The notes beneath the pieces were generated by a model. That model saw only the letters and a program-made list of their open reading frames with translations, was not told the DNA's origin and searched no databases. Below are positions 17,173-25,844 of a stretch of DNA of 64,000 nt, in pieces; position 1 is the first letter of the stretch; the number at the start of each line of letters is the position of its first letter. The position numbers and the translations under genes are program-made. This DNA comes from Lachnospiraceae bacterium UBA4364 (GTDB lineage: Bacteria; Bacillota; Clostridia; Lachnospirales; Lachnospiraceae), in contig DGSK01000005.1 in the NCBI GenBank assembly GCA_002393955.1, positions 3,834 through 67,833 of the forward strand, in the 5' to 3' direction.

Positions 17173-18867
17173 TTATTCCTTTGTCTTTATACTCTGTTTA
17201 TTCGAAACACTTTCGTGCATCAGCATCCCGATTGCAAAAATAAGGGCAACAAATATGACATATGAGGGATGCCCCATCCACTCAGTCATCATTCCAAGGG
17301 AAACAGTTATCGCAGTAAAAAGGGGGTATGAAAGGTATGCCTTTTTTTCACCGACTTTAAAGTACAGGATCAAAGCAACGATAACCGATGCAGCATTAAG
17401 CAAAAACAATACTGCACCTGCAAGTATTCCATACTGATATGCAACCTGCAGATATGTATTATGGGCATGATATATCAGTGTCCCGTCTTCAAGGTCAATA
17501 TTTCCGGGATAATGGGCCGCAAAGGACAGCCTCGGTATATAGGCTTTCCATATGGTACTGCGTCCATTTGACACATCCTTATGATCTATTTCTATGGTTT
17601 CGGTCTGCGCACTTCCATCATGTGTCACCGCAGTTCCGTCCCCCGCAAAATCTATAAGGATTCCCCACTTTCCGAAAATGATCCTTACCAGGTCCGTAAA
17701 CTCCGTATACTTCGGCGACTGGGCCGGATCCCCCTGAACAACTTTTGTCTCCGGATTATATTCCCAGGTATAAAAATAAGGATCATCAAATTTCGAAGGC
17801 ATATACCTTACCAGAAGAAATCCCGGATAAAGCAGGACCAGCGTAAGAATCGGAATTGCAAGATAACGCAGCAGGACAAAGATCTTTTTGCGTGATCTTA
17901 TCATATCTATAACAAAAACGGTCAAAAATGCCACGCTCATTGCGAGTATTGTGGTCCTGGTATAATTTAGCACTACCAATATCAGATCCCAGATCATCAG
18001 CAGATAATAAAACACCTGCGACACAATCTTTATACCCCGGCCCTTTTTTAACCACTTAAAGCCCGGCACCAGTCCGTTTATAAGCAGTATGTCATCGCCG
18101 TCTTCCGCATGCCATATCATTTCCAGCCTGCAGAAAAGGACCGCAGTCACGGAAGCCAGATACTCACCGGCTGCATTCTCATTCTGAAAATAAAGCTGGT
18201 ACCTTTCAGTATCAAACGGTCTCTGAAGAACCGATCTGGCGGATACAAAAGCAAAGGACATAACGGTTCCCGCAAAAAAAGCATTTCTTGCCACACACCT
18301 TATATCCTTATCAGACTGTACATAAAAAAACAGGCTGTACCCCAGCACAATGAACGCCGTGTATCCGTATCCCGGATTGAATATTGCCAGAAGTATGATC
18401 CATAATATCCAGAGCAGCCTGATGATATGCGAAGGTTTCTTTATATCCAACAGCAGGCTTTCTTTGTTTATCATTTTAGGAATAGTAAAGATATTAGCAA
18501 TAAGCGCCGCTCCCCAGACAAGTATCACCAGCTTTCCGTACCTGATGATATCAACAAATTCATAATTACAGGTATCCGCTATCCAGTGCTTTTCATACGC
18601 AAAGTGGGTAAACACATACCATATTGGAATCCATATGACCACAGGCAGGCTGATCCAGCTTTTCCAGTCCATGATAAAAAGCGTTATAAGACCCATGCCT
18701 ATACAGAAAAGCCTGAAATTTACTGCCTGTTCGTAGCTGTTAGGGGAGTTTACAAAAGCAACACCCGCACAAAAACACATGTAAAAAAGAACAGCCAGCA
18801 GAATCCCTCTGAGAGCAGAGACCTTATCTATTATTCCGTTACAAAATGTTCTAGCTTTTGATATCAT
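17173..18867 (-). CDS. O-antigen ligase/polymerase-like membrane protein
   Basis: A 564-residue polytopic protein with about 12 hydrophobic segments. A large periplasm-facing loop at about residues 355-475 (KFDDPYFYTWEYNPET to LEDGTLIYHAHNTY) ends in HAHNTYLQVAYQYGILAG, the H-N...Q...G pattern of the Wzy_C/WaaL domain. Such proteins polymerise repeat units or ligate chains to an acceptor outside the membrane. In a Gram-positive the acceptor would be peptidoglycan or another wall polymer. Its start overlaps the 3' end of the GtrB-like gene by 17 bases. Whether it is polymerase or ligase cannot be told from sequence. Confidence 0.8.
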   Translation of the reverse strand: MISKARTFCNGIIDKVSALRGILLAVLFYMCFCAGVAFVNSPNSYEQAVNFRLFCIGMGLITLFIMDWKSWISLPVVIWIPIWYVFTHFAYEKHWIADTCNYEFVDIIRYGKLVILVWGAALIANIFTIPKMINKESLLLDIKKPSHIIRLLWILWIILLAIFNPGYGYTAFIVLGYSLFFYVQSDKDIRCVARNAFFAGTVMSFAFVSARSVLQRPFDTERYQLYFQNENAAGEYLASVTAVLFCRLEMIWHAEDGDDILLINGLVPGFKWLKKGRGIKIVSQVFYYLLMIWDLILVVLNYTRTTILAMSVAFLTVFVIDMIRSRKKIFVLLRYLAIPILTLVLLYPGFLLVRYMPSKFDDPYFYTWEYNPETKVVQGDPAQSPKYTEFTDLVRIIFGKWGILIDFAGDGTAVTHDGSAQTETIEIDHKDVSNGRSTIWKAYIPRLSFAAHYPGNIDLEDGTLIYHAHNTYLQVAYQYGILAGAVLFLLNAASVIVALILYFKVGEKKAYLSYPLFTAITVSLGMMTEWMGHPSYVIFVALIFAIGMLMHESVSNKQSIKTKE

Positions 18868-19816
18868 CTCTTATATTGTCTGTCCTGTTTCCTACGATTT
18901 CCTTTATCACATACTGCGGTGAATTATTAATGCTTATGTATATCCTTCCTACATACTCGCCGATAAGTCCCAGCATTATCATTATCATCCCGCCGAAGAA
19001 TATCAGCACAGCCATAGTGGAAGCATACCCCAAAAGCCTGTCCGGAAGCGTAAAATGCTGAATTATGATCACCAGCCCGTATATAAAACCAACAAAAGTC
19101 GAACCTATCCCGACTATGGTCGCCACTCTAAGCGGCTTTACCGAAAACGAAGTAAATCCGTTCATCCAGAGCCCAAGCAGTTTTATAAGCGTATAGCCTG
19201 ACGCTCCTACCTGTCTTTCCCTGTGGTCGACATCGACATTAACTATGTTTTTAGCAGCCCTCAGCACAAGTCCTATCACATACGGATAGGAATTCTCATA
19301 CCGTATCATATCGTTGACCACAAATCTTTTTACCGCAAAATAGCTGGACACATAAAGTTCTTTGGGCTTACCGAGCATAAATTCCGCCATCTTTTCATTA
19401 ACATAGCTTCCAAAATTCCTGAATGGCGAATGCTTCTTTTTATCATATCTGGCATATGCCGCATCTGCCCCATTCTCAATAGCTTTCAAAAGCCTGTCCA
19501 TCTGGTCTGCCGGTGTCTGCCCGTCATCATCCAAACAGATTATGATGTCACCTGCCGACTGCCTGAGTCCGGCCATAAGTGCAGAATGCTGTCCAAAATT
19601 GCGTCCGAAATCTATCCCCGTAATCTTAGGATCCTTTCCGCAGAGAGTCCTGATGACATCCATGGTAGAATCCGGCGAACAGTCATTAACAAGTATGATC
19701 TCGTAATCATATCCCTTCAGCTTTACTATAGTGTCACGTATCTCATCCACTACCCCATCAAGCGTTTTTTCTGACCTATAGCAGGGTATAACAAAACTAA
19801 CAAGCTTATCTGACAT
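18851..19816 (-). CDS. GtrB-like polyprenyl-phosphate glycosyltransferase (GT2)
   Basis: GT2 enzyme that moves a hexose from UDP-sugar to undecaprenyl phosphate. It opens VSFVIPCYRSEKTL, has ILVNDCSPDSTMD (first Asp pair), GRNFGQHSALMAGL, and CLDDDGQTPADQM with the metal-binding DDD near residue 95. Two C-terminal membrane segments (VATIVGIGSTFVGFIYGLV and MAVLIFFGGMIMIMLGLIG) and the tail YVGRIYISINNSPQYVIKE are diagnostic of the GtrB/DPM1 group with bilobed membrane anchor. The length is normal. It is followed by ligase-like and GtrII-like genes, matching the donor-making step of an O-antigen-type decoration system. ArnC-like use of another sugar cannot be excluded. Confidence 0.9.
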   Translation of the reverse strand: MSDKLVSFVIPCYRSEKTLDGVVDEIRDTIVKLKGYDYEIILVNDCSPDSTMDVIRTLCGKDPKITGIDFGRNFGQHSALMAGLRQSAGDIIICLDDDGQTPADQMDRLLKAIENGADAAYARYDKKKHSPFRNFGSYVNEKMAEFMLGKPKELYVSSYFAVKRFVVNDMIRYENSYPYVIGLVLRAAKNIVNVDVDHRERQVGASGYTLIKLLGLWMNGFTSFSVKPLRVATIVGIGSTFVGFIYGLVIIIQHFTLPDRLLGYASTMAVLIFFGGMIMIMLGLIGEYVGRIYISINNSPQYVIKEIVGNRTDNIRDDIKS

Positions 19817-19817
19817 A

Positions 19818-20333
19818 TTATCCTCTCACCATATGAATGATCTTTTTCCCGTCTTCGGTAAAAGAGACTTCTATTCCCTCAACAACCCTAAAGCCGTTCT
19901 TTAAATACACCTGCATTGCGGGTGCATTATCTTCCAGAACCCTCAGGTCTACTTTAACTATTCCCAGACTTTCCTCGGCATACCGGAGCATCAGCTGCAT
20001 AGCCTCACTTCCGTACCCTTTCCCCAGGGCGTTCTCTTCCCCTATGAATATACCATACTCTGCAGTGTGCTTCCTGCGGTCTATCTTTTGCAGGTATACG
20101 CTTCCGATCTCCTGTCCGTTATCCTTAACGGTTATCACAAACTGTTCAACCAGACCGGTTTCTACTTTTTCATGTATCCATTTCCTATGGTCCGCAGCGG
20201 TAACCGGCTTCTTATATATAAAATGCTCCACCACAAAAGGTTTATTGCGCCAGGCAACAATACTTTCCGTGTCCCTTTCAGTCATACGGCGGAGATTAAC
20301 TTTTTCCCCTTCGATAAGATCCCTATTGCCCAT
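19818..20333 (-). CDS. GNAT acetyltransferase, candidate sugar N-acetyltransferase
   Basis: A 171-residue GNAT protein. LRRMTERDTESIVAWRN begins the fold, followed by GSVYLQKIDRRKHTAEYGIFIGEENALGKGYGSEAMQLML, which contains the acetyl-CoA loop (GKGYGSEA), and VLEDNAPAMQVYLKNGFRVVE. The layout resembles RimJ/RimL and PseH-type sugar acetyltransferases. It lies two genes behind the RffA-like aminotransferase and could acetylate the 4-amino group of the sugar made there, as WecD does; this is inference. It is spaced 13 bases from the membrane protein gene and 1 base from the GtrB-like gene, so it is embedded in the operon. Confidence 0.85.
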   Translation of the reverse strand: MGNRDLIEGEKVNLRRMTERDTESIVAWRNKPFVVEHFIYKKPVTAADHRKWIHEKVETGLVEQFVITVKDNGQEIGSVYLQKIDRRKHTAEYGIFIGEENALGKGYGSEAMQLMLRYAEESLGIVKVDLRVLEDNAPAMQVYLKNGFRVVEGIEVSFTEDGKKIIHMVRG

Positions 20334-20346
20334 CTTCTCTGACTTT

Positions 20347-22242
20347 CTACATCTCTGCTGTACTGTATATCATAAAATTGCCATAGTCCGTATATATACA
20401 CTCATCAAGCACAAATTTCTTACTCCATCCATATCTCGAAACAAGATAGTCACTTAGTATTTCCGGAGACATTCCTTTCCCCTCGCGGCAGACATAACGG
20501 AAATCCTTTCCTGATGAAAAGAAATGATCCAGACTCATGATTCCGAGATTTTCGAGCCTGATCCTGCAGTTCGGGGTCCCGGTCATCCATCCGCCTGTAG
20601 AAACAAGGTTTGTCGGTGGACTGATGGATGAATCCACGCAACAGTATACATCCGTAATGAAAACATCCAGCGGATTGGCATTCATAATGTCATACAATAC
20701 CTTGCAGTCGGCATTAATAGCATCCAACCTGTTTTTTTCTTCATATGCCTTTTTTACTGATATAACAGAAGCAGCCGCCAGCATTGCCACGACAGTTATT
20801 ATCATGATTTTCAGCACTACGCTTTTATCAGGTGCAGGCAGCTTTATTCTTCTGCTGTCCGCCTCCGGCTTCTGCACCGTCAGGACTTTGTACAAATCTG
20901 CCCTGAATCTGGACCTGTACAATATTCCCAGCACGGTGGCCGCTCCTATAAGATAGAGAGATATGACAACTCTATCCGGATATCTCCCCCTCAGGATAAG
21001 CCAAAGATACATACTCATAAAACCTGCTCCCACGGGAAACAGAAATACAAGCGAAATGACATCCCTGTTGAGTATCATAAAAAATAAAGTTCCCAGCCAG
21101 ATCAGGGTAAATATCCAGCCGTAAATGCCGTCCCCGACGCTGCCATCCCCGCCGTTAAAAAGCCACATCCTGTGTACAAGGAGCCATATTGCGTTTTTAA
21201 CGGAATCTTTGGAAAACCTGTCCCTTCTGCTGAAAGCGTATTCCGCCATTGACTCAAATGTCTGCACATCTGCTGTTTCATCTATTGCTATGGCATAATT
21301 CTTCAGGACAGCCTGCTCAGTCTCATCTATGCCTATCTCTTTATAATATTCAACAGCCTCTTCGTTTTCCCATACCCCGGCATAATCATACAGGTCAGTC
21401 CTTGCCGCATTGTATTTTTCATAATGTTCCAGCTCATCCCCCGCATAGGAACTCCTGTCGGCTCCCAGCAGTATAAGATAGGCCACCAGAAATACCGTAG
21501 AAACCTCAACCAGATACATCAGTTCTTTTTTGCTCTGCTTAGATGCAGTACGCTGTACCAGCAGCCACCTCTCGAAAAACATCATGACACCGCAGACAAC
21601 CAAAAACGGCAGCACCATTTCAAAAACCTGAGGCCTTATCTGATCACAGAGAAGCAATAACACCCCTGCCCCCAGAAGTCGTCCCACCTGTTCATAGGAA
21701 AGAACATCTCCATTCTTCTGACCAGACGAAACTTCTTTTGCAGACTGCGGCTTTTCCGTTGCCCTGTCCTTCAGCTTTGTATCCGTAGTAAGCATCATAA
21801 AAATGCCGACTGTTCCGACCATCGCAGCCGTAACTGTATACTGCAGCATTATCAGGCTTCCTGCATAAAGTCCCGAAAAAACCAGTAACAGTGCCGTTAT
21901 TATAAGGATCACATTTTTTTTATTGTAATCACAGAGTGCAAGCGCCCTCCTTAAAACCAAATAAAATCCGCAGACAAAGCAGGCACACTGAAAGACCATA
22001 AACCAGGGAACAGCAGGTATAATACGGTAAAATACAGACAATACCACACCTAAAGGTACACGCATATATACCGTCATAGCAGAAGGCTCACCTGAATAGC
22101 ATCCGCTTAGAATATCACCTATCATCACATCATCATTCAGAGAAAGCCTTACACCAAAACACGCGACAGTTATGACAAAAACAGCGATCGTCACAGCCGC
22201 CGCTATAATAGTTTTTTTTCTTTCCACGCTGTTTGACGACAT
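20347..22242 (-). CDS. Uncharacterised polytopic membrane protein, GT-C-like
   Basis: A 631-residue protein with roughly 10-11 hydrophobic segments. After the first segment there is a loop with LSLNDDVMIGDILSG, an Asp-Asp pair placed where GT-C glycosyltransferases keep catalytic acids. The C-terminal 110 residues are extracytoplasmic and soluble (VLYDIMNANPLDVFITDVYCC onward). A hydrophilic cytoplasmic loop near residue 155-180 is rich in Lys/Glu. I do not recognise a named family. Its position between sugar-modifying genes makes a role in transfer of a lipid-linked sugar plausible. It ends 13 bases before the GNAT gene and starts 8 bases after rffA, so it belongs to the same transcript. Confidence 0.7.
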   Translation of the reverse strand: MSSNSVERKKTIIAAAVTIAVFVITVACFGVRLSLNDDVMIGDILSGCYSGEPSAMTVYMRVPLGVVLSVFYRIIPAVPWFMVFQCACFVCGFYLVLRRALALCDYNKKNVILIITALLLVFSGLYAGSLIMLQYTVTAAMVGTVGIFMMLTTDTKLKDRATEKPQSAKEVSSGQKNGDVLSYEQVGRLLGAGVLLLLCDQIRPQVFEMVLPFLVVCGVMMFFERWLLVQRTASKQSKKELMYLVEVSTVFLVAYLILLGADRSSYAGDELEHYEKYNAARTDLYDYAGVWENEEAVEYYKEIGIDETEQAVLKNYAIAIDETADVQTFESMAEYAFSRRDRFSKDSVKNAIWLLVHRMWLFNGGDGSVGDGIYGWIFTLIWLGTLFFMILNRDVISLVFLFPVGAGFMSMYLWLILRGRYPDRVVISLYLIGAATVLGILYRSRFRADLYKVLTVQKPEADSRRIKLPAPDKSVVLKIMIITVVAMLAAASVISVKKAYEEKNRLDAINADCKVLYDIMNANPLDVFITDVYCCVDSSISPPTNLVSTGGWMTGTPNCRIRLENLGIMSLDHFFSSGKDFRYVCREGKGMSPEILSDYLVSRYGWSKKFVLDECIYTDYGNFMIYSTAEM

Positions 22243-22250
22243 CAGCTGTA

Positions 22251-23384
22251 TTATTCTCCCATAAAGAATTCTTTTACCATACTTATGATATAAGCATTCT
22301 GTTCTTCTGTGAGTCCATAGTACATCGGAAGCCTTAAGAGCCTCTCGCTCTCTTTTGTGGTATAAACATCTTCTCCCGAAAATCTTCCAAACCGCTTTCC
22401 CGCAGGGGCACTGTGAAGAGGAATATAGTGGAAAACGGAAAGGATTTCCTTTTCCTTAAGGAAAGCAATTAGCTTCCCGCGCTCCTCAATGTCCTTGAGC
22501 TTTATATAAAACATATGGGCATTATGCTCACATTCAGCCGGAACCACAGGGAGATCAAGAAGCCCGTCTTCAGCTAAAGGCATAAATCCCTCATAGTATG
22601 TATTCCAGATATTCTTTCGGTAATCATTTATCTCATCTGCCATCTCAAGCTGTGCATAGAGATAAGCGGCATTCATATCGCTGGGCAGATAAGAGGATCC
22701 GAAATTAACCCAGGTATACTTATCCACCTGTCCTCTGAAGAACTTGCTCCTGTCGGTTCCCTTTTCGCGGATTATCTCCGCATCTTCTATAAATCTTTCA
22801 TCCCTGAGCAGAAGGGCTCCGCCTTCACCCATACTGTAGTTTTTGGTCTCATGGAAACTGTAGCACCCCATATCGCCTATGCTTCCCAGTGCCTTGCCTT
22901 TATATTTTGCCATAACACCCTGTGCTGCATCTTCAATGACAAGAAGGTTATGTCTTGCTGCTATGTCCATTATGGTATCCATTTCACAGGCAACCCCTGC
23001 GTAATGCACAGGAACAATGGCACGGGTCTTTGGTGTGATCGCAGCTTCTATCTTATTTTCATCAATATTCATTGTATCAGGCCGTATATCCACAAACACA
23101 GGCACTGCTCCTCTCAGCACAAAAGCATCTGCCGTGGACACAAAGGTATATGAAGGCATGATCACTTCATCACCTTCCCCTACTCCCGAAAGAAGAGCCG
23201 CCATTTCGGTTGCATGAGTGCATGAGGTAGTTAACAGACATTTACTTGCACCTGTCCTTTCCTCGAACCACTTACTGCACTCTTTGGTATATTTGCCGTC
23301 ACCGCATATCTTCTGGGCTTCCACACATTCCTTTATGTAATCTAGCTCTTTTCCCGTATGCGGCGGTACATTGAAATTAATCAT
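22251..23384 (-). CDS. rffA: dTDP-4-amino-4,6-dideoxygalactose transaminase
   Basis: PLP enzyme (WecE/RffA branch of the DegT/DnrJ/EryC1 family) that aminates dTDP-4-keto-6-deoxyglucose to dTDP-Fuc4N. The N-terminal INFNVPPHTGKELDYI is typical of RffA. GDGKYTKECSKWFEE and the CTHATEMAALL stretch bind cofactor phosphate. IPSYTFVSTADAF-like MPSYTFVSTADAFVLRGA, VIEDAAQG (pyridine-ring Asp) and the Schiff-base lysine in SFHETKNYSMGEGGA follow. The ATG at 23384 was chosen because AGAGGG lies 7 bases upstream; the longer frame adds an unlikely hydrophobic head. RmlA and RmlB at 52-54 kb would supply its substrate. Its own extended -10 promoter lies at 23456-23464. Confidence 0.93.
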   Translation of the reverse strand: MINFNVPPHTGKELDYIKECVEAQKICGDGKYTKECSKWFEERTGASKCLLTTSCTHATEMAALLSGVGEGDEVIMPSYTFVSTADAFVLRGAVPVFVDIRPDTMNIDENKIEAAITPKTRAIVPVHYAGVACEMDTIMDIAARHNLLVIEDAAQGVMAKYKGKALGSIGDMGCYSFHETKNYSMGEGGALLLRDERFIEDAEIIREKGTDRSKFFRGQVDKYTWVNFGSSYLPSDMNAAYLYAQLEMADEINDYRKNIWNTYYEGFMPLAEDGLLDLPVVPAECEHNAHMFYIKLKDIEERGKLIAFLKEKEILSVFHYIPLHSAPAGKRFGRFSGEDVYTTKESERLLRLPMYYGLTEEQNAYIISMVKEFFMGE

Positions 23385-23409
23385 ATTATCCCTCTTCAAT
23401 ATCAAAAGT

Positions 23410-23431
23410 CTCTTCGTGCAGGCACAAAGAG
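23410..23431 (-). other. Leader hairpin before rffA
   Basis: A 10-bp stem (one wobble pair) with a 2-base loop lies in the rffA leader, 26 bases before the start codon, followed on the minus strand by ACTTTTG. It could stabilise the transcript or act as a weak attenuator; the T-run is too short for a confident terminator. Confidence 0.35.
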
Positions 23432-23455
23432 CAAAAAATATAAAAACCACCTTAT

Positions 23456-23464
23456 ATTATAGCA
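23456..23464 (-). promoter_or_regulatory. Extended -10 promoter of rffA
   Basis: Minus-strand TGCTATAAT, in the context TTATGCTATAAT, lies about 72 bases before the rffA start. No good -35 is seen. It would start a transcript covering rffA, the membrane protein, GNAT, GtrB-like and following genes. Confidence 0.6.
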
Positions 23465-23478
23465 TAATTACCCGGTAT

Positions 23479-25422
23479 CTAATAGTACACCGTAAAACCT
23501 GTATTGGAGAACACCTCTTCGTATCCGTTCATTATCATGAATCCCCCCAATACGAGCCGCTTTCCCGCAATGGCGCTTTCATCCTCTGCAGGCTTAGAGC
23601 CGGCCATTATTCCGGATATTATTTCTGCTTCTTCTGCCGAAGCTATGACTACAGGGTGTTTCTTAACTGCCATCATAGCCATAAGCTCATCAAACATATC
23701 ATCTCCGGAATAGCTGTCCAGGCTGGGCCATAATGTAGAAAGCGCAGGCGGTACATCCAGCACATAATGCAGCCCCGGCACAGATCCCCAGGCGATAAGT
23801 CCGTCATCATAAAGCCCCTTGTCCGTTTTCCAGAACAGAGTATCCAGTGATAAGTACAATTCCTTCAGCGCCTCTGTATGCCCTGCCTCAGCCTCCATCC
23901 CCGTCAGTTCCGGCACATAAAACCCAAAGACATCTCTTGTCTGTTCCCCGCTCTCACAATCCTTAAAGGTATAGGTCATCCCAAAAAGTGCAGACTGTAT
24001 CACAAGAACCGAGGTCAGCACCAAAAACATTACAGCAAAAGGATAAAACATATTTTTTCCCTTAAGCATAGTCACGATGCGGCTTATGATGTAAAAAGCC
24101 ACCGGCACGATCAGGAATGAGTTATTCATTACCGCATAGAGGTGATTATTTGTACCCAGAGGCGTAATGCAGATTATCAAAAGGCTCATAAAAGACAAGA
24201 GTTTCGCATCCGTTTCGAACCGCTTACTGACGATTGTCAAAACAAACAAGACAATGCTGATTATCAGAAAAACCACATATAACCTGTATATGCTCCCCGT
24301 ATTCCAGTATTCGAAATTAAACATTCCGTTGCGCTCAAGATAAGCAAAGGTTAACAGGACACCTCCTGCATATAGAATAGTGAAAGCTATCTTTAAAAAC
24401 TTCTCATTGCTTTTAATAAATGCTGCCGGTCCTCCGATTTTTTTCCCCGTTTCACTGTCACTTCCGCCTTCAGCTGTTATATCCGTGAATACAAGCTTAA
24501 AGAAAACCATTCCCAGCACAAGCTCCGCCATAAGCAGCAATGCCCATTTAAGATTCCCAAGATAGCTGTCAAGTATCACTAAGAGCATGTCTCCCATGGA
24601 ATACCCGCCCGCGGATGAGCCGGACTCCCCGGAAAGAAGTCCCATTACCCAGCCAACAACAGCCTGCAGTTCCGCCACCGGACTGCTGCCGTTTGACAAA
24701 GCATATATTACAAATATTATAAAGGCAATAAGCACCCCGGCTGCATATCCTGCCACGCACATCAATGTATCCGATAGGATCCTTTTGATCAGCAGCTTAT
24801 CCGCTGCAGCCTCTTTCTTTAAGTATTCACCGTACCATACCCACACAATAAGCAGCACTTCCACTCCATTGGAAATACGCACGAAAAGATTTATTCCGAG
24901 CACAATGCCTGCAAAAATATAATAAAGATTTTTCCCGCTCTTTATTCCGTACAGAATAAGCATGCAGGAAAATGTAAACAGGTAAAAGCTTAAATACTGA
25001 TAAAGTATGACCTTCGGAATAAGACAGAGACCGATTGCCGTAACCAGCCCCAGAAAAAGTACCGGCGAAGGAATAAACTTCCTCATTGAAAAAAATATCA
25101 CCAGAACTACAGCCAAAAGCAAAACAGCTGTAAATATATTCATAAAAAGAAGGCTGCCGCCGGTCTTAAATAAAAAAGCACCTGCGTGACTGCTTAGTTT
25201 AAGCAAAACAACACCGGTAAGATTAGAAAGAAAAGTGGCAAATTTCCAGCTTCCTGTCAGCTCATCCATAAAGCGGTAGTTTGCAAGGCTATAGGTCGTA
25301 TCGCTTAAATCAGCACCCCGGCTATATCCCCACAAAGAAAATACAGCCAGCAATGCGATATATATGACGGTTTCATACCACCTGTTCTTTTTTTTCGTTT
25401 TCTTCATCTTGTTTTCCGGCAT
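23479..25422 (-). CDS. Uncharacterised polytopic membrane protein, GT-C-like
   Basis: About 647 residues with 11-13 hydrophobic segments. After a lysine-rich cytoplasmic head (MKKTKKKNRW) and the first segment comes an outside loop GADLSDTTYSLANYRF, whose Asp pair is placed as in GT-C enzymes. A soluble C-terminal tail of about 120 residues follows the last segment (ELTGMEAEAGHTEALKEL onward). I do not recognise a named family. I chose the ATG at 25422; the frame extends to a TTG at 25455 and another ATG exists at 25407. The start overlaps the GtrA gene by 50 bases at most, so translation is probably coupled. A role in lipid-linked sugar transfer is inference only. Confidence 0.7.
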   Translation of the reverse strand: MPENKMKKTKKKNRWYETVIYIALLAVFSLWGYSRGADLSDTTYSLANYRFMDELTGSWKFATFLSNLTGVVLLKLSSHAGAFLFKTGGSLLFMNIFTAVLLLAVVLVIFFSMRKFIPSPVLFLGLVTAIGLCLIPKVILYQYLSFYLFTFSCMLILYGIKSGKNLYYIFAGIVLGINLFVRISNGVEVLLIVWVWYGEYLKKEAAADKLLIKRILSDTLMCVAGYAAGVLIAFIIFVIYALSNGSSPVAELQAVVGWVMGLLSGESGSSAGGYSMGDMLLVILDSYLGNLKWALLLMAELVLGMVFFKLVFTDITAEGGSDSETGKKIGGPAAFIKSNEKFLKIAFTILYAGGVLLTFAYLERNGMFNFEYWNTGSIYRLYVVFLIISIVLFVLTIVSKRFETDAKLLSFMSLLIICITPLGTNNHLYAVMNNSFLIVPVAFYIISRIVTMLKGKNMFYPFAVMFLVLTSVLVIQSALFGMTYTFKDCESGEQTRDVFGFYVPELTGMEAEAGHTEALKELYLSLDTLFWKTDKGLYDDGLIAWGSVPGLHYVLDVPPALSTLWPSLDSYSGDDMFDELMAMMAVKKHPVVIASAEEAEIISGIMAGSKPAEDESAIAGKRLVLGGFMIMNGYEEVFSNTGFTVYY

Positions 25423-25843
25423 TCTTCTGTTCCAGGAATAATTTTCTTGTGACAAAGTTGTATATCATAACAAGGCCTGTGGCAAATATCTTTCCCCCTG
25501 CCACTGCAATATTGTAATCTATATATTTCATAAGCAGATCACTGTGCATATAGACCACATCTACCGAAAGCCATATAAAGAGCTCATTCAATCCCAGACC
25601 TATCACTGAAAGGATCACAAATATAACGAATTCGGCCCGCCTGTCCATATCCTGCTTTCTCTCGAATACAAACTTAAAGCTTAGCAGGTAATTTACCACC
25701 ACCGAAATAACGAAACCGGACGCTCCGGCTATCAGATAATGAACACCGATATATGTAAGCCCCATGACGATGACAAAATCTATCACGAAGCAGAAGGCAC
25801 CTACAAAACCGAATTTAACTATCTGTTCAAGCAATTTTTTCAT
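25373..25843 (-). CDS. gtrA: GtrA-family flippase-like protein
   Basis: A 157-residue protein with four membrane segments (VKFGFVGAFCFVIDFVIVMG; LIAGASGFVISVVVNYLLS; FVIFVILSVIGLGLNELFI; IFATGLVMIYNFVTRKLFL), the standard GtrA architecture. NYLLSFKFVFERK and NFVTRKLFLEQK are the two family motifs. GtrA proteins are thought to flip undecaprenyl-phosphate-sugars made by GtrB. The ATG at 25843 directly follows the stop of the epimerase with one base between; the longer frame to 25951 would overlap that gene and lacks the family N terminus. The C-terminal tail is strongly charged (Glu/Lys). Confidence 0.9.
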   Translation of the reverse strand: MKKLLEQIVKFGFVGAFCFVIDFVIVMGLTYIGVHYLIAGASGFVISVVVNYLLSFKFVFERKQDMDRRAEFVIFVILSVIGLGLNELFIWLSVDVVYMHSDLLMKYIDYNIAVAGGKIFATGLVMIYNFVTRKLFLEQKNAGKQDEENEKKEQVV

Positions 25844-25844
25844 T

